In this document: piece by piece, positions 48,840 through 60,661 of the stretch
How positions within the stretch are numbered: the stretch's first letter is position 1
How the letters are laid out: every line of letters starts with the position of its first letter
Assembly (NCBI GenBank): GCA_009792885.1
Contig: WMCF01000321.1
Span: forward strand, 28,255 to 92,254
Origin: Eremophila alpestris peregrina
Lineage: Eukaryota; Chordata; Aves; Passeriformes; Alaudidae
Length of the DNA stretch: 64,000 nucleotides
Direction: 5' to 3'
Position numbers and translations under genes: made by a program
The notes under the pieces: model-generated
The model's input: only the letters and a program-made list of their open reading frames with translations
Database searches by the model: none
Told to the model about the DNA's origin: nothing

Positions 48840-51520
48840 AGTGTAAGGACCCCCCTGAGTCCCCTCCCCATCCCTGATTTAACCTGTCCCTCTCCTGATT
48901 TAACCTGTCCCTCTCCTGATTTAACCTGTCCCTCTCCTGATTTAACCTGTCCCTCCCTGATTTAACCTGTCCCTCCCTGATTTAACCTGTCCCTCCCTGA
49001 TTTAACCTGTCCCTCCCTGATTTAACCCTCACTGGCTGAGCAGGGACACCCCTAACCAAGCTCTCACTCTGCCCCCAGGTTGAGGAAGAAGAGCTAAGCT
49101 TGTGTGGAGCTTAGTTCATCAGCATTTTATTCTGGGTAATAAAAAAAATAAAATAAAATGGATACCTGTTTTCCACTGCTAAAACTGAAGCACCACTGTG
49201 TGAGAGCAACAGGAGAAAGAAACCAACCAACGGAGAGAGGAGAGAGAGAGAGAGAGAGAGAGCGAGGAGCGCGAGAGCCACTGCTGGAGCTCACTGAGAC
49301 ACGGAGACTGCCGGGAGGAGACAGAGCCCTGAGGGACTGCCTGGGAAGGAGCCACCCCACAGCAGGGCTCAGCTGAGCCCCTGCTCCCCCAGAGCCCCAG
49401 CTCCAGAGAAGGGCCTCACCAAGCAGGTTTCACTTCATTCCATACTTCTCTTTGCGAGCAGGGCATGAACTTTGCAGAGCAGATGGGGAGAGGAAAACCC
49501 TCATCTCAGAGTTGGGCTGGTTTTGCCAGGGGTACTGCGAGTGTTTTAGCAGGAACTGTTTACATTTTAAAAGCAGAGTATCTGAGAGAGGGGGAACAAA
49601 GAGAGAGAGAGAAAGTCCCTGCCTGGGTGACAGCCAGCCAAGCAGAAATCTAGCTGCTGCTCAACTCTGAGGTGCAGGTTTTGTTGTCCAACACTGGCTC
49701 TGAAATTTGTTGTCATCGTGTCGCCCACATTCTGAACGAGGTGGTTTTAAAGAGATTCTTTCAAAAAAAAAAAAACAAAAAAAAGGAGCACTGAATTTTT
49801 AAAGAAGTTTTGTCTCTGAATTCTTAGTGGTGGACCTGGGAGATTTAGATCCTTTGTTCTGAGAAACTTATATTACAAAAAACTTCAAAAAAAAAACCAA
49901 AAAAAAAAAGGTTTCAAACAGAAAATTAGAGCACCATCCTTGAGAACTTTCAGTGTGATTTCAAGTTGCAGCAATCAGCCTCTTCCTCCTACATGGGATA
50001 AGCAGTTGAGAGTGAGAGGAGCCTGCGTGCTCCAGCAGGAGGTTTCCAAGTGTTTTCTGTGTGCTTTAATTGGCAACTGTCTGGACTCTGCTCTGTGAAA
50101 AACAGCCTTTCTGTCAGATGAACTTCATGCTTGAAAGGGGACGGGTTCCTGTGCCCTTCGGCCCTGGAGGGAAGGTGCAGCCAGGCCTGCTTTGCTCCCA
50201 GGGATTTGGGGGAGGAGAAGTGGAAATTGGGGATTATTTTGGTCGGGAAGTGAAGAGCAGATGGACAAACGGACAAAGCAGGCAGGTGGGAGAAGGTGGT
50301 GGCCTCTGAGAGAGAGATAGAGCTGGGTTTAACTGGGGAGAATGGGTCAGGCTTTGGGGTGGCTTCTTGGGGTGCTGAAGGCAGGAGAGGGACAGAGTGA
50401 GGTGTTGAAGCCAAGTTTTCAGGGGGGGAAGGAAAAAAGGTTGGAAAAAAACTTTGTTAAATGCAAAGTTTCCAGCCCAGCTGGGGATCAGGACTGAGAA
50501 CAGCCCAGGAGGAGAAGCCATCCACATCCTGAGTTGTAGCCATGTGTGAAACACTCACAGGGGAGCACTTGGGAGCTTTTCATTTCTGTCAGAACCTTTT
50601 CTAGGAACAGCACAGAGAGAATTGATTCCTCCAGCCCCGTTTTTTTTTAAGCAGATCCTGAATTAGAATAATCTCTACCTCCCAATTGGCCAGCAGCAGC
50701 AGCAGAGATTGATCCAGAACCTGGGTGTTCTTCAGGCTGGAGTGAAGCTTTACACTCAAAGGGCTCCAAGTGTTTCTAGTCCTTTTTTTTTTGTGGGGGG
50801 GAAAAACTCAAAATACCTCTCATCTGAATGTACTTCAAACAGCTCAAACCCCGTTTTTGTACCCGGGGAGGGGGAAACCCTTTCATTCCTGTCCCTCCTG
50901 GAGATGCCTGCCCTGGATTTGCTGGATTTGCCCCCAGAGCAGCCCTGGTGTGGAACACCCCCAGCCCGGGAGGGATTTGCTCCCCCAGCCCCGGGGGGGA
51001 GCTGCAGAAACTGCAAAAACCACAAAAAGAAAAACTCAAAAAACCCCATTCTTTTCTCATCCAAAGCCTCCAGAGTTTAGACTTCTAAAACAGTGAAAGA
51101 ATGGAGACACAGGCCACCTTCCTTCCTCGTGAGATGGACTTGTTTTATTTATTAACATTGCCGAAGGGCTTTTTTAATTTGTTTTCCTTCGTAGGCTGCT
51201 TTGTAGTGACGTAGAATTTTCGGGTAGGTTTAAGCTGACCCCCTCTGTGCAAAGCTATCCATGAGTAATGTAGCCCCCTCCTCTCCCCTCACCCTTGATT
51301 TCACTGCTGGGAATGCTTGCCTCTGCTTCGTGCTGCTTTTTTTTTCCTTTTGTAGCAGTTCAAACTCTTTTTTGAGTTTTACAAATCCAGACATCAGTGC
51401 TAGCACGGTGTTCAAACTTTTTTTTTTCTAATTAATTAATTTTTTTGGTCTCAGTTTTGTTTTAAAACCTGTTTGTCATCAATAAAAAAAATATGAATAA
51501 ACAGCTCTTGCATTCAAGGT
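48840..51520 (+). other. UPF1: UPF1 3' UTR and poly(A) signals
   Basis: No coding signal. AATAAA at 51481-51486 and 51496-51501 is the likely transcript end, giving a 3' UTR of about 2.4 kb after removal of the intron. A (ga)n run is at 49238-49262. Confidence 0.6.
48843..49078 (+). other. UPF1: Probable UPF1 3'-UTR intron
   Basis: The stop codon tag (48837-48839) is followed three bases later by GTAAGG (48843). A pyrimidine-rich tract ends in cccccag at 49078. The interior is largely a tandem repeat of ctgatttaacctgtccctc (about seven copies, 48885-49025). Being within 50 bases of the stop, the junction would not be expected to trigger decay. Confidence 0.65.
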
Positions 51521-53338
51521 GGCCCCTAAGTTTCAATGAGGAAACCATGCAACTTTCATTAAAGCTTTAGTCTGATTGTATAAACTTCAAGTTTATTACT
51601 TCTTTTAAACACTAGTACAAAAGTGGGGGTGTGCATAGCAGAGGGGGTGAGCAACTCAACTGGGAGAACTGGGAAAGCCCCCACCCTCTTCCAGCCCCAG
51701 GATTTGGGAGAAGCTTCCAGCCTGGGAGCTCCCCCTGCCCTCAGGAAACACAGGAATCGGCCAGGCTCAGGGCTGGGGGCTCAAAGCTGGCTCTGGGCAG
51801 GGCTTTAGGCCTGGCCTTGGCACCCCACTGGGCACAAACCAGGCCTGGCTGAGCCCAGGTCCTGTCCTGGCTTTACTCCCCTCCCTGGCTGGCCACAAAC
51901 CCAGGGATACTTCAAGTTTTTCTTCCTCTGCCCATCTAAAACAAGAATTAAATGGCTCGTGCTGGCTGGAGTTAAGCCCTTGAAACACTGAAATGGAGCA
52001 GAGCAGGGCTGGGTGGGAAACACCTGGATTTGGGAATGTGACTCCAACCAAAGCTGCTCCAGGATGGGTCTTCAGCTCCACATTTTGGGTGTTAAAACAA
52101 AAAAAACCACCATCACAAGGGACCCCCCAGTGGTTAAACCCTCAGTGCTTCCCCTGGGGGAGGAGGTGGGAAAACTTCATCAGACCTCAAAGACACAGCA
52201 ACAAAAAAAACCAGAGCAAAAAAAAAACCCCGTAGCTGCACTAGAGCTGCATTCACAGTTCAAAATAAAGAGAAAAAATTCAAGTCTAACTGGGATTCCT
52301 TTTGAGTTCCCCCTAAATCCCACTAGTGGCAGGGAAGCCCCACTCTGGTGATTTTACACAGCCAGGGAACAGCTCAGGAGCTGGGCCCGGGCTCCAAACC
52401 CTGGGAAAACCCCAAGCCCACACAAGAAAAGGGGTCAGAGATGGGAAATGGCCCAAACTGGGGTCCCTGGTGCCCCTCCTGAAGAGCTCAGTGGCACTAC
52501 CAAGGGCCTGGGGCTGCCCCAGCCAAAAATAAAGGAACCGACCAAAAATTACTCAAAAAACCCCAAAAATGTGCAGAGCTCTGTGTTCTGCCCTCGCCTG
52601 AGGCTCGGCTGCCACCTGGCTCCTGCCCCGGGACACTCAAGGACACTCAGGGGACACTCAGAGACACTCAGGGGACACACAAGGACACGCAGGGGCACCC
52701 TGGGCTCATCGATTTGCAAATGAGGTAAATGAACACTGACTTGGGAGGGGAGGAGATGCCGCTGACCCGTGCACACCCCTGATTCCTCAGCACATCCCCT
52801 GCAGATCCTGCCCTTGGTACACAGCTCCCAGGGGGATTTTTTAGGCAAAGTCTCCATCTTTTTAGGCAAAACCTCCAGTGCGTTTGGCCGCCCAAGGCAG
52901 GCCCTGTCCCCAAACCACCCCATCACCAACCACACCGTGAAAAGAGGAGAAGAGAAAGCTCCTGCCTGGCCCTGCCTCCCCTGCGAAGGGATTTGGCCAC
53001 CCCAGCCCCTGCAGCTGGATCAAACCTCAGCCGGCCCGTTTCACCCAGAAGTCATTTATGCCCTGAGAAATCTGCAGAGTCCAGCCAAAAACCCCAAAAA
53101 GCTGCAGCCCTGGCAGGAGCAAGGAGGGATGTGGGATTCCACCACCCCCTGTGCAGAAGGGAACCAGCACCGGGCTCGTTCATAACCCCACCATCGCATC
53201 CCAGCTAATCCTAAAGCACCCCCCAAGCAAAGGCCCCCTTCAGTGCCAGCCCCAGGAGAGGGGAGCCCCCGGCGCTCGGAAACGCCCCGAGCACAGCGGG
53301 GATTTCCACACTCCGGGGTTCATCCCCCCCGAGCCCCG
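51521..53338 (-). other. Probable GDF1 3' UTR / UPF1-GDF1 tail-to-tail spacer
   Basis: No exon recognised. A minus-strand AATAAA (plus tttatt, 51592-51597) would end GDF1 about 90 bases from the UPF1 poly(A) signal, implying a 1.7 kb 3' UTR. Short ggacactca repeats are at 52630-52690. Confidence 0.4.
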
Positions 53339-55253
53339 CTACCTGCAGCCGCACTCGTCCACCACCATGTCCTCGTAGTGCCGCAGCACCACGTTGTCGC
53401 TGTTGTCGTAGTAGAGGATGGAGATGGGGGAGAGCCTGACGGGGACGCAGCAGGGCTGGGGCGTGCCCCGCGGGTCCAGCGAGTGCACCAAGGTCTGCAG
53501 CACGGCGTGGTTGGTGCTGTTGAGCTCGGCCGCCAGCGGGAAGGGACAGTCCCCCCGGCAGTAGTTGGCCAGGTAGCCCTGGGGGGCGATGATCCAGTTC
53601 TCCCAGCCCACGTCGCTGAAGCTGATGTAGAGCCGGCGGGGCTTGCACAGGGGGCTGGGGGTCACCGAGGGGCTCGGGGCGCTCCTCCTGCTGCGGGCGG
53701 CCCGGCACTGCCGGCCCAGCGTCACCAGCAGCAGCGAGGTGGCCGCGAAGGTGTCGGTGCCGGCGCAGAGGCTCCGCCGGGTCCCGCCGTGCCCTGCCCG
53801 GCCGCTGGCCGAGATCTCGAGCACCAAGGCCAAATTCCTGCCCCGGATCCTGCCGTCCTTCAGCGCCGCGCTCAGGTTGAAGAGGAGGGATTTGTGCAGC
53901 TGGACAAACGAGCTCTCCACCAGCGGCCTCCGGCCGGGCTGCGGCAGCCCCCGGGGGGACCCCGGGTACAGCCGGAGCTCCAGAACCTGCCCCGGGCTGT
54001 GGTAGGAGTTGTGGTGGAACTGCAGCTCCAGCTGGGCCATGGTCAAGCGTTCGCCCTCCTCCAGCGAGGAGAGGTTGAAGAGCAAGAGCTTCCGCAGACA
54101 GAGCCCCTCCTGGGGCTGCCCCTCGGGGAGGAAGCGGCCTGGCAAAGAAGGAGAGAGAGGGGTGGGGGTGGCTGAAGGCTCGGGCCGGGCAGGATCAGCT
54201 CCGGCACCGGGGGAACCCTCGGGATGAGCAGGATCAGCTCCAAGGCTCCAACCGAACCCCCGGCAAGAGGCACTCGGGGCTCCAGAGCTGGTGGAGGAGC
54301 CAAGGCTGCAGGGAGGGCTCCCAGCCCCGTGGCACGGCCTGCAGGAAGCCCTGGGACGCTGCAGCCGCTCCAGCATCTCCTCTGGATGCTGCTCCAGGTC
54401 TTGGGGAGTTGTTCCCCGCCCCGCCTGCCCCAGGCTGGGTATTCTGTTTGAGATGGACGGGGAAGAGGGCGAATGGCAGCGAATTTGGGGGACCCCATGC
54501 AAACTAGAACCACGGGAGAAAAGAGCTCTGTGCTGACCTGAGACCCCAGGAACACCAACAGAACAGTCCCCAGAGAGCTGAGAACGGCTCAGAGCAGCCA
54601 GATGTGCCGCGGGGTTGGCCAGAGGCGTTGGGACAATGGGGACGGGGCGGGACACAGCATCCCATTCCTGCACCCACATTCCCACTCACCTCCGTGCACC
54701 CCAAAGCCTGGGTTCAGGGCTGGGATCAAGCCAGCACCTCGGGAGGGATTTAGGGGGCTCCAGGACAGAGCCTGGCACAGCTGCCCCCCCTCATCCCCCT
54801 CCTCGGGGCTCCAAACCCATAAACCATCACCTACAGCATCCAGAGGGATTGCACACAGCGGGGATTTCTCCTGGAATCCAGCTCCGGGCGCTGCCCGGGC
54901 CTCAGGACACAGGGAGGGAGGGAGGGAAGGAAGGAAGGAGCGGAGCCAAGGCTCGGCCCCAGGGAAAGCCCCGAACGCGGCGTGGCTGTACCTTGGTCAG
55001 CGAAGACACGGACGATGTTCCCGGGGACATTGAACTCCTCCACCCTACAGGAATCCAGCTCTTTGTCCGGCCGCGGCAGCGTCTTCCTCTTCTGGAAGAT
55101 CCTCCAGAGCACGGGCGGCACCGGGACGGGGCTTTTGGGGCTGGGCTTGGCGCTGAGACCCAGCGATTTCAACAAGGAGCTTTCCTGCCAGCTCAGCTCG
55201 GTGGCCAGGACGGGGCTCAGCAGAGCCCAGGCGAGGCTGCGGAGGAGCCACAT
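53339..55253 (-). CDS. GDF1: GDF1 / Vg1, TGF-beta superfamily ligand
   Basis: Two exons on the minus strand: 54992..55253 (ATG at 55253) and 53339..54138 (stop TAG, 53339-53341); phases agree (Q-G-R-F-L). 353 residues. The N-terminus MWLLRSLAWALLSPVLA is a signal peptide. The prodomain ends in a basic RSRR site; the mature part of about 114 residues carries seven cysteines in the cystine-knot pattern (C..NYCRGDC..PCC..ECGCR). The family motif GWENWIIAPQGY and the ending NVVLRHYEDMVVDECGCR are typical of Vg1/GDF1. Vg1/GDF1 heterodimerises with Nodal in mesoderm induction and left-right patterning. It lies directly downstream of CERS1 on the same strand. The 853-base intron is GC-rich. GDF3-like naming is also possible, but position next to CERS1 favours GDF1. 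Confidence 0.93.
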
Positions 55254-56976
55254 CGTTCCTCGGCTCGCCAGGACAAAGAGCGCGGCTGGGGACGCGGGGG
55301 GTGTCGGTTCCCTGATTGCAGCCTTTGATGCTCAATTAGCACCGCGGAATTCCCGGGATTGGGCAGAGGGTGCGATCCCTCCGGCACCCCTTAACCCTTT
55401 CGGCATCTCCAGAGCGTCCTCTCGGGTTCCAACACCGCCCGTGGGGTCAGAAACGAGGATGGAAAATCCAGCGCTGCTCCCAAAAGCCCAACCCGGAGCC
55501 GGGGCCAGACCCGGCTTCCTCCCCAAAAATCCCCTTTTTTTTAAATCGATCACGGCGTCCAACGCTTCTCTCTTAAAGCCATCAACCTCCAGCACATCAA
55601 GCCATCAGAATCCTGCTTCACACAGCCCCAAAATCCATCGGCCTCAAAACCCCCCAAAAAAGCCTCCCAAAAACCACCGGTCCCCACCCAGTGCCAGGTC
55701 CCTGCCCCAGCCAGGCCCCCCCGGGTCCCCCAGTCCCTTCCCGGCCATCACAGCAGAGCTGCCATCGATGTCACCCGCCACAAAAACAGCTGGGGCCACG
55801 TAGCTCAATTGCCAGCACCGGAAAATTCAGTTTTACCACCCCAAGGTCACCCCAGCTCTGCTCCGGCCCATCCTGGGGTGTCAGTTCCCTCCTAATCCTG
55901 CTGAAAACCAAGGAATTCCAGCCCTGGGAGGCTCTTCTGACACCCTGGGGATCACGGAGAGGGGACAAGGTCCTGCCACAGCCTGGGGACATTTCCAGCA
56001 GCCCCATTCAGGCTGGAGGGGAATCAATGGAACAGACCAAACATGGGGGGAAACTCACAAAATCCCACCTTCCACGCCTGGAATTAACGCCCTGGATCCC
56101 TCTCCTTCCTCTGGCTGCTTGGGGAGGGAGCTGAGTCCTGAGGGATGGGACAGCGAGGGGGACAGCTAGGGGGACAGCGAGGGGACAGCGGGGTCTGAGT
56201 GACCCAAACCCACAGAGCTGCCCAGGACAGGGACCTGGGAACCTGCAGGACTGGAGCTGCCTGGAAATTCAACCCAGGGCAACAGGAATTCCCTGTTCTG
56301 GCTGGAAATCCAACCCAAGGAGCAGGAATTCTCTGCTCTTCCTTCAGCAATGGGGTTATCCTGGGGGGAGTCCCCCAGCAGGGACCTGCAGGACCCTTTT
56401 TAAGCCACCCTAAGACCTACACAGAGCTTTTCCAAGCAAATTAAACCTCCTGGGCCTCCTGCAGAGGGCTGGGGTGAAGCTCCCGGGGTGGATTTCCAGG
56501 CAGATCTGCCCATGGGAGCTGCAGGTGACAGTGACTCCTCCGAGGGTGACCCCTCCAGTCCCTGGGTGGCAGCTGGAGCACAGCTGGCTTCAGGCTGCCC
56601 TTCCCAGAGCAGGACAGGAGCTTCCCCTGCCCAGTTTGGAGCTGGAGCCTGCAGGAGCAGCTGGGGCAGGGTCAGAGGGAGGCTCCAGGGGGAACCACGG
56701 CGGGGCTGAGAACGTGGAGCCACACCAGGGGACACAAAGCCAGCCCCAAATCCTACCTGGGCCAGCAAAGCCACTGGTGTCTGGCCCCCCCCCAGCCCCA
56801 GGCGACAGGTGAGAGGGCAGAGCCCAGCCCCAGGGGACAGGTGACAGGGCAGTGGCTGTGTCCCCTTGGCTCTGGGCAAGGCTGGCAGGGGTCAGGGGTG
56901 AAGTTCTCCTTGGGGATGTCCTTGGCAGGGTCCCAGAGCAGGGTCCTGGGCAGTGCCAGGCTGTGCCACGCCGCCC
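55254..56976 (-). other. CERS1-GDF1 intercistronic region
   Basis: 1.7 kb between the CERS1 stop and the GDF1 ATG, with no recognisable exon. In mammals this interval is spliced within a bicistronic CERS1-GDF1 mRNA. Candidate minus-strand acceptors near the GDF1 start (gcaatcag and gtccccag, between 55280 and 55320) exist but are unproven. Confidence 0.4.
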
Positions 56977-59900
56977 TCACAACCTCTTGTCCTTCACGAG
57001 GCCGTTCTTGAGGTGCAGCCTGGGGGAGAGCAGAGCCTGTGCTCAGCCTCGGGGCCACCCCGAAATTCCCTCCCTCATTTCCCTGCCGAGGCCCCTCCTG
57101 CCCCCCAGATTTGTGCAGTTTGGATCCAGCACCAGGTGCTCCCACAGGGAAAAGCTCCCGAGAGAGCTCAGAGCTCCTCCCAGTCCCTGAGGGGCTGCTG
57201 GAGAGGGACTGGGGACAAGGGATGGAGGGACAGGACACAGAGAATGGCTTCCCACTGCCAGAGGGCAGGGATGGGTGGGATATTGGGAAGGAATTCCTCC
57301 CTGGGAGGATTCAAGGCCAGGCTGGAAAGAGAAGCTCCAGGGAATCCTTGGAGCCACTTCCAGAGGCTAAAGGGGCTCCAGGAGAGCTGCAGAGGGATTT
57401 GGGATGAGGGATGGAGGGACAGGACACAAGGCACGGATTTAAACTGGGAAAGGGGAATCTGGGTGGGAAATTGGGAAGGAATTCGTGGCTGTGAGGGTGG
57501 TGAGGGGCTGGGCTGGAATTCCCAGAGCAGCTGTGGCTGCCCGTGGATCCCTGGGAGTGCCCAAGGCCAGACCCCGGGATGGTGGGAGGTGTCCCAGGGC
57601 TGGAACTGGATGTGCTCCAGGGCTCTCCAACCCAAAGCAGCCTGGAAGTGCACGTGTGCCACCACCCACGTACCCTTCCTTCAGAGCCCGAGGCAGTGGG
57701 ATCCCAGCCTCCTGCCCGGGTTTCCTGCTCTCCTCCACGTCGTACTCGCGGACGTCATTCACCTCCTGCATCTGCCCCAGCAGCACCTTGGCCACGAACA
57801 GCACGATGTACTGGGGGGACAGGGGCACAGAGACCCTCAGGCACAGCCCGAGGCTGGGGGGGGACCTTTTCCTCCTCTCCCCACCCCATTTCGGGCAGGG
57901 CAGATCCTCCCCGAGGTGGTTGCAGCCCCGCGTTGGGGTTTGTGACTTGGAGCAGAATTCCTGGAACTCCTCTTCCCTGATTTCATCCCGCTGGGATGAT
58001 GGGATCAGCCCTGCCCTGCCCTGCCCCACAGGATTCCCTCCTTCCCACCCCTCCCTAAAGCTTGGGGGCTGCAGGGAACATTGCCAGAACGTTCACACCT
58101 CTCTCCAATTCCAGCTGCTGTTATCACTTCCTGCCTGGGGATCCCAGGGGTGGCAGACGGGTCTGAATTCCAAAGGGAACCCCCCAAAACCTCCTCCCCC
58201 GAGCCCCCCCAAACCCCCCCAAAACCTCCTCCACCCCTGCAATCCCACAGGAGTAGTGAGGACAGGGGTGACCCCAAGGCGAGGGGACATTTTTGGGCAG
58301 GGCCCCGGTCACCCACCAGGAACCAGTAGATGTTCATCAGCGTGAGCACGAGCAGCAGGGCGTTGAAGAAGAAGTAGAAGGGGATGTTGGGGACAGACTG
58401 GAGGCTGGAGTGGCAGGTGGCATAGAGCACCTTGAGGGGGAACCAGTAAAGACGGAACCAGAACCTGCCAGGGACAGCGCGGGTTTAGTGTCCCCCTGGC
58501 CGGGGACAGAGCCAGCACAGCCCTGGCACCCCAGTCCCTGCTCCTGGCACAGCCTCCTGCTGCCCTGGGGGATTTTTGGTGCTGGGAAATGCCTTTGAGG
58601 GGATTTGTGTTCCCCGCAGAGCCCGGCCCCATGCTGGGCTCGGAATCCCTCTGTAGTCCCGGGCCGTCTGTCACCGGCAGAGTGCCTGTGAAATTCTGTG
58701 CTGGGGACAAAGGACCCGGGCAGGGAGAGGGAGGAGGAGCTGGTGCCGTTTTCCCGGTTTTTAGCAGCAAGGAGCGCTTTTGCAGGCAGGAAAAGGGAGG
58801 TGGGGCTGTCCCAGACTGCAGCTCCTCGTGGGGGGAGGTGGGAGGAAAACAAAGAGGTGGAGAATGGAGAGAGGGATGATGGATGGATGGGATGGGAGAC
58901 GCACCCACCAGGGAATTTTGGGATTGGGATGAGGGACACAGACCCAGCAGGGAAGAAGTTTGGGACTGGGATTCAGGACACACCAGCTGACGCAGAAGGT
59001 GAGGCAGCCGAGGTTGGAGATGACGTCGTTGAGGCGGTGGTAGACCCCGCCGCGGTGCTTGAAGTACACGTTGAGCTTGGTGAACTCCAGCTGCACGTCG
59101 TTGATGTCGTGCAGGAACAGCACCAGGATGCCCACGTTGTGGTACCTGCGGGGAAACGGGGAGTGACGAAAAGCGGGGGAAAGGGTGGGGGAAAAGGGGG
59201 AAGTAAAAAAAAAGGGGGGGGAGAAAAAAAGGGGGAAGAAAAGAAAACAAAAAGGGCGGGAAAAAAGGGGGAAGGAAACAAAAAGGGCGGGAAAAAAAGG
59301 GCGGGAAAAAAAGGGTGAGGGGGAAAAAGTGGGGCAAAAAAACCAGGGAGGAAAACAGAGGAAAAAAGGAGGGGGGGAAAGGGAGAAAATGGGAAGAAAA
59401 TGTGGAGAAAAAGAGAAAATAAAAGGGGGGAAAGCAGGATAAATGGGGAAAACCAGGGAGCAGAGAATGAGGAGTGTGGACGTTGGGTCCCAGCACTCCC
59501 AATCTGCCATTCCCTGCGTGACCCGAGCACCCACACCCGCTGTGCCCGGGGCAGAACCCACCCGAACCTGGGGCAGAACCCACCCGAACCTGGGGCAGAA
59601 CCCACCCGAACCTGGGGCAGAACCCACCCGAACCTGGGGCAGAACAGAGCCCGCTGCGCTCCGTGCCCGGGGGGCGATCCCCGCGGGTCCCCCGCAGGAT
59701 TCCCCGGCCACGGGACTCACCTGAAGGCGTAGGAGGAGGCGATGAGGGTGAGGGCCACGACGTGGTGCAGCAGCATCACCACCGAGTCCTTGCGCCACGT
59801 GTCCATGTAGGCGGTGGCGTAGAGCGAGTGCCCGTAGAAGCTGCACTGCAGCAGGTAGGCGACGGCGATGTCCCGGGGCACCTCCATGCCCTGCTTCCAG

Positions 59901-60661
59901 TCTGCGGAGGGCACGGGGACTCCGGTGACATCGCCATCGGGGATGGGGGATGACACCTGAGGGGCTCGGGGGGTCCCTCCCAGCTCAGCACAGGGGGGGT
60001 GGGGGTCTGGCTATTCACAAAGGCTGCCTCGGGCACCAAAGCCTCTCCCGGAGCTGAGAGAAAAGCTGGGCTTTGTGTCCCTGGCCACAGCAGGGCGGGG
60101 TAATGAGGTGGTGTTTAGACTTTGATTTGGTGCAGGAGTGGTGAATGAGGTGATTTTTAAGCTCTGATTTGGCGCAGGAGTTGGGAGTGAGGTGATTTTT
60201 TTAAGCCTTGAATTGATGCAGGGAGTTTGAGGTGATTTTTAAGCCCTGATTTGGACAGGAGTTGGAATGAGGCAATTTTAAGGCCCTGATTTCCTGCCCC
60301 TGCCCATGGCCATGAGCTGATCTTCAAGACCCTTCCCAACCGAACCCATTCCTTTTTTTGTTTCCTGATTTACCCACCCAGCCCCTCCAGCAGCCGAATG
60401 ACTGAGGGAAATGCTCAGACACCCCCTGTGCCCTTCCTTCACCCAGGGGATGACAAAAAAAAAAAAAAGGAAATTTAGGGGCTGTCTCTTATTTTCCTCA
60501 CCATAGAAGACAGAAGGGGGGTCGTGGAAGAAGGGGTAGTCGGTGCAGAAGAGCAGGTAGGCGCCATAAGACCAGGACAAGGAGTAGAAAAGCAACTTCC
60601 AGGCACTCTCGGGCATCTTGGCAGCATCTTTGGGCTGCAGGTTGCACCATTCCCCAAAGGG
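56977..60661 (-). CDS. CERS1: CERS1 (LASS1), ceramide synthase 1, lacking first exon
   Basis: Six minus-strand exons: 60502..60661, 59721..59901, 58984..59145, 58317..58464, 57674..57810, 56977..57019 (stop TGA 56977-56979); phases agree. 276 residues are encoded. Ceramide synthases are multi-span ER enzymes that N-acylate sphingoid bases; CERS1 prefers C18 acyl-CoA and is neural-enriched in mammals. Landmarks: PKDAAKMPESAWKLLFYSLS and TDYPFFHDPPSVFYDW; the Lag1p motif with the paired histidines LLHHVV in 59721..59901; YHNVGILVLFLHDINDVQ in 58984..59145; NALLLVLTLMNIYWFL in 58317..58464; and the tail KNGLVKDKRL. Hydrophobic spans of the TLC domain are evident. The exon for the N-terminus (about 80 residues in the human protein) was not found upstream. 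Confidence 0.93.
57190..57645 (+). mobile_element. CR1 LINE fragments (two in tandem) in CERS1 intron
   Basis: ggctgctggagagggactgg, gggtgggatattgggaagga and caaggccaggctggaaagag form one CR1 body. A second run follows with aaactgggaaaggggaatct, gtgagggtggtgaggggctg and gatccctgggagtgcccaag. Both are in plus orientation, antisense to CERS1. Confidence 0.82.
59160..59455. repeat. Purine (A/G) tract in CERS1 intron
   Basis: Nearly 300 bases of almost pure gggga/aaaa sequence on the plus strand. Confidence 0.9.
59550..59650. repeat. 22-bp tandem repeat, five copies
   Basis: ggggcagaacccacccgaac followed by ct, repeated perfectly; located in the CERS1 intron between 59145 and 59721. Confidence 0.93.
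60110..60290. repeat. About 55-bp tandem repeat, four copies
   Basis: gaggtgatttttaagc followed by ctgatttggcgcaggagttg, degenerate, in the CERS1 intron between 59901 and 60502. Confidence 0.82.

Noticed and set aside
49452..49670. Small open frames in the UPF1 3' UTR
   Set aside because: No similarity or coding bias; overlapping frames of similar length are present, as expected by chance in GC-moderate sequence.
54139..54685. N-terminal extension of the GDF1 second exon frame
   Set aside because: The frame stays open by chance in the GC-rich intron; the acceptor at 54139-54140 joins in phase to the exon carrying the signal peptide.
57039..58345. Long plus-strand frames antisense to CERS1
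   Set aside because: They cover CR1 fragments and reversed CERS1 exons, with no family resemblance of their own.
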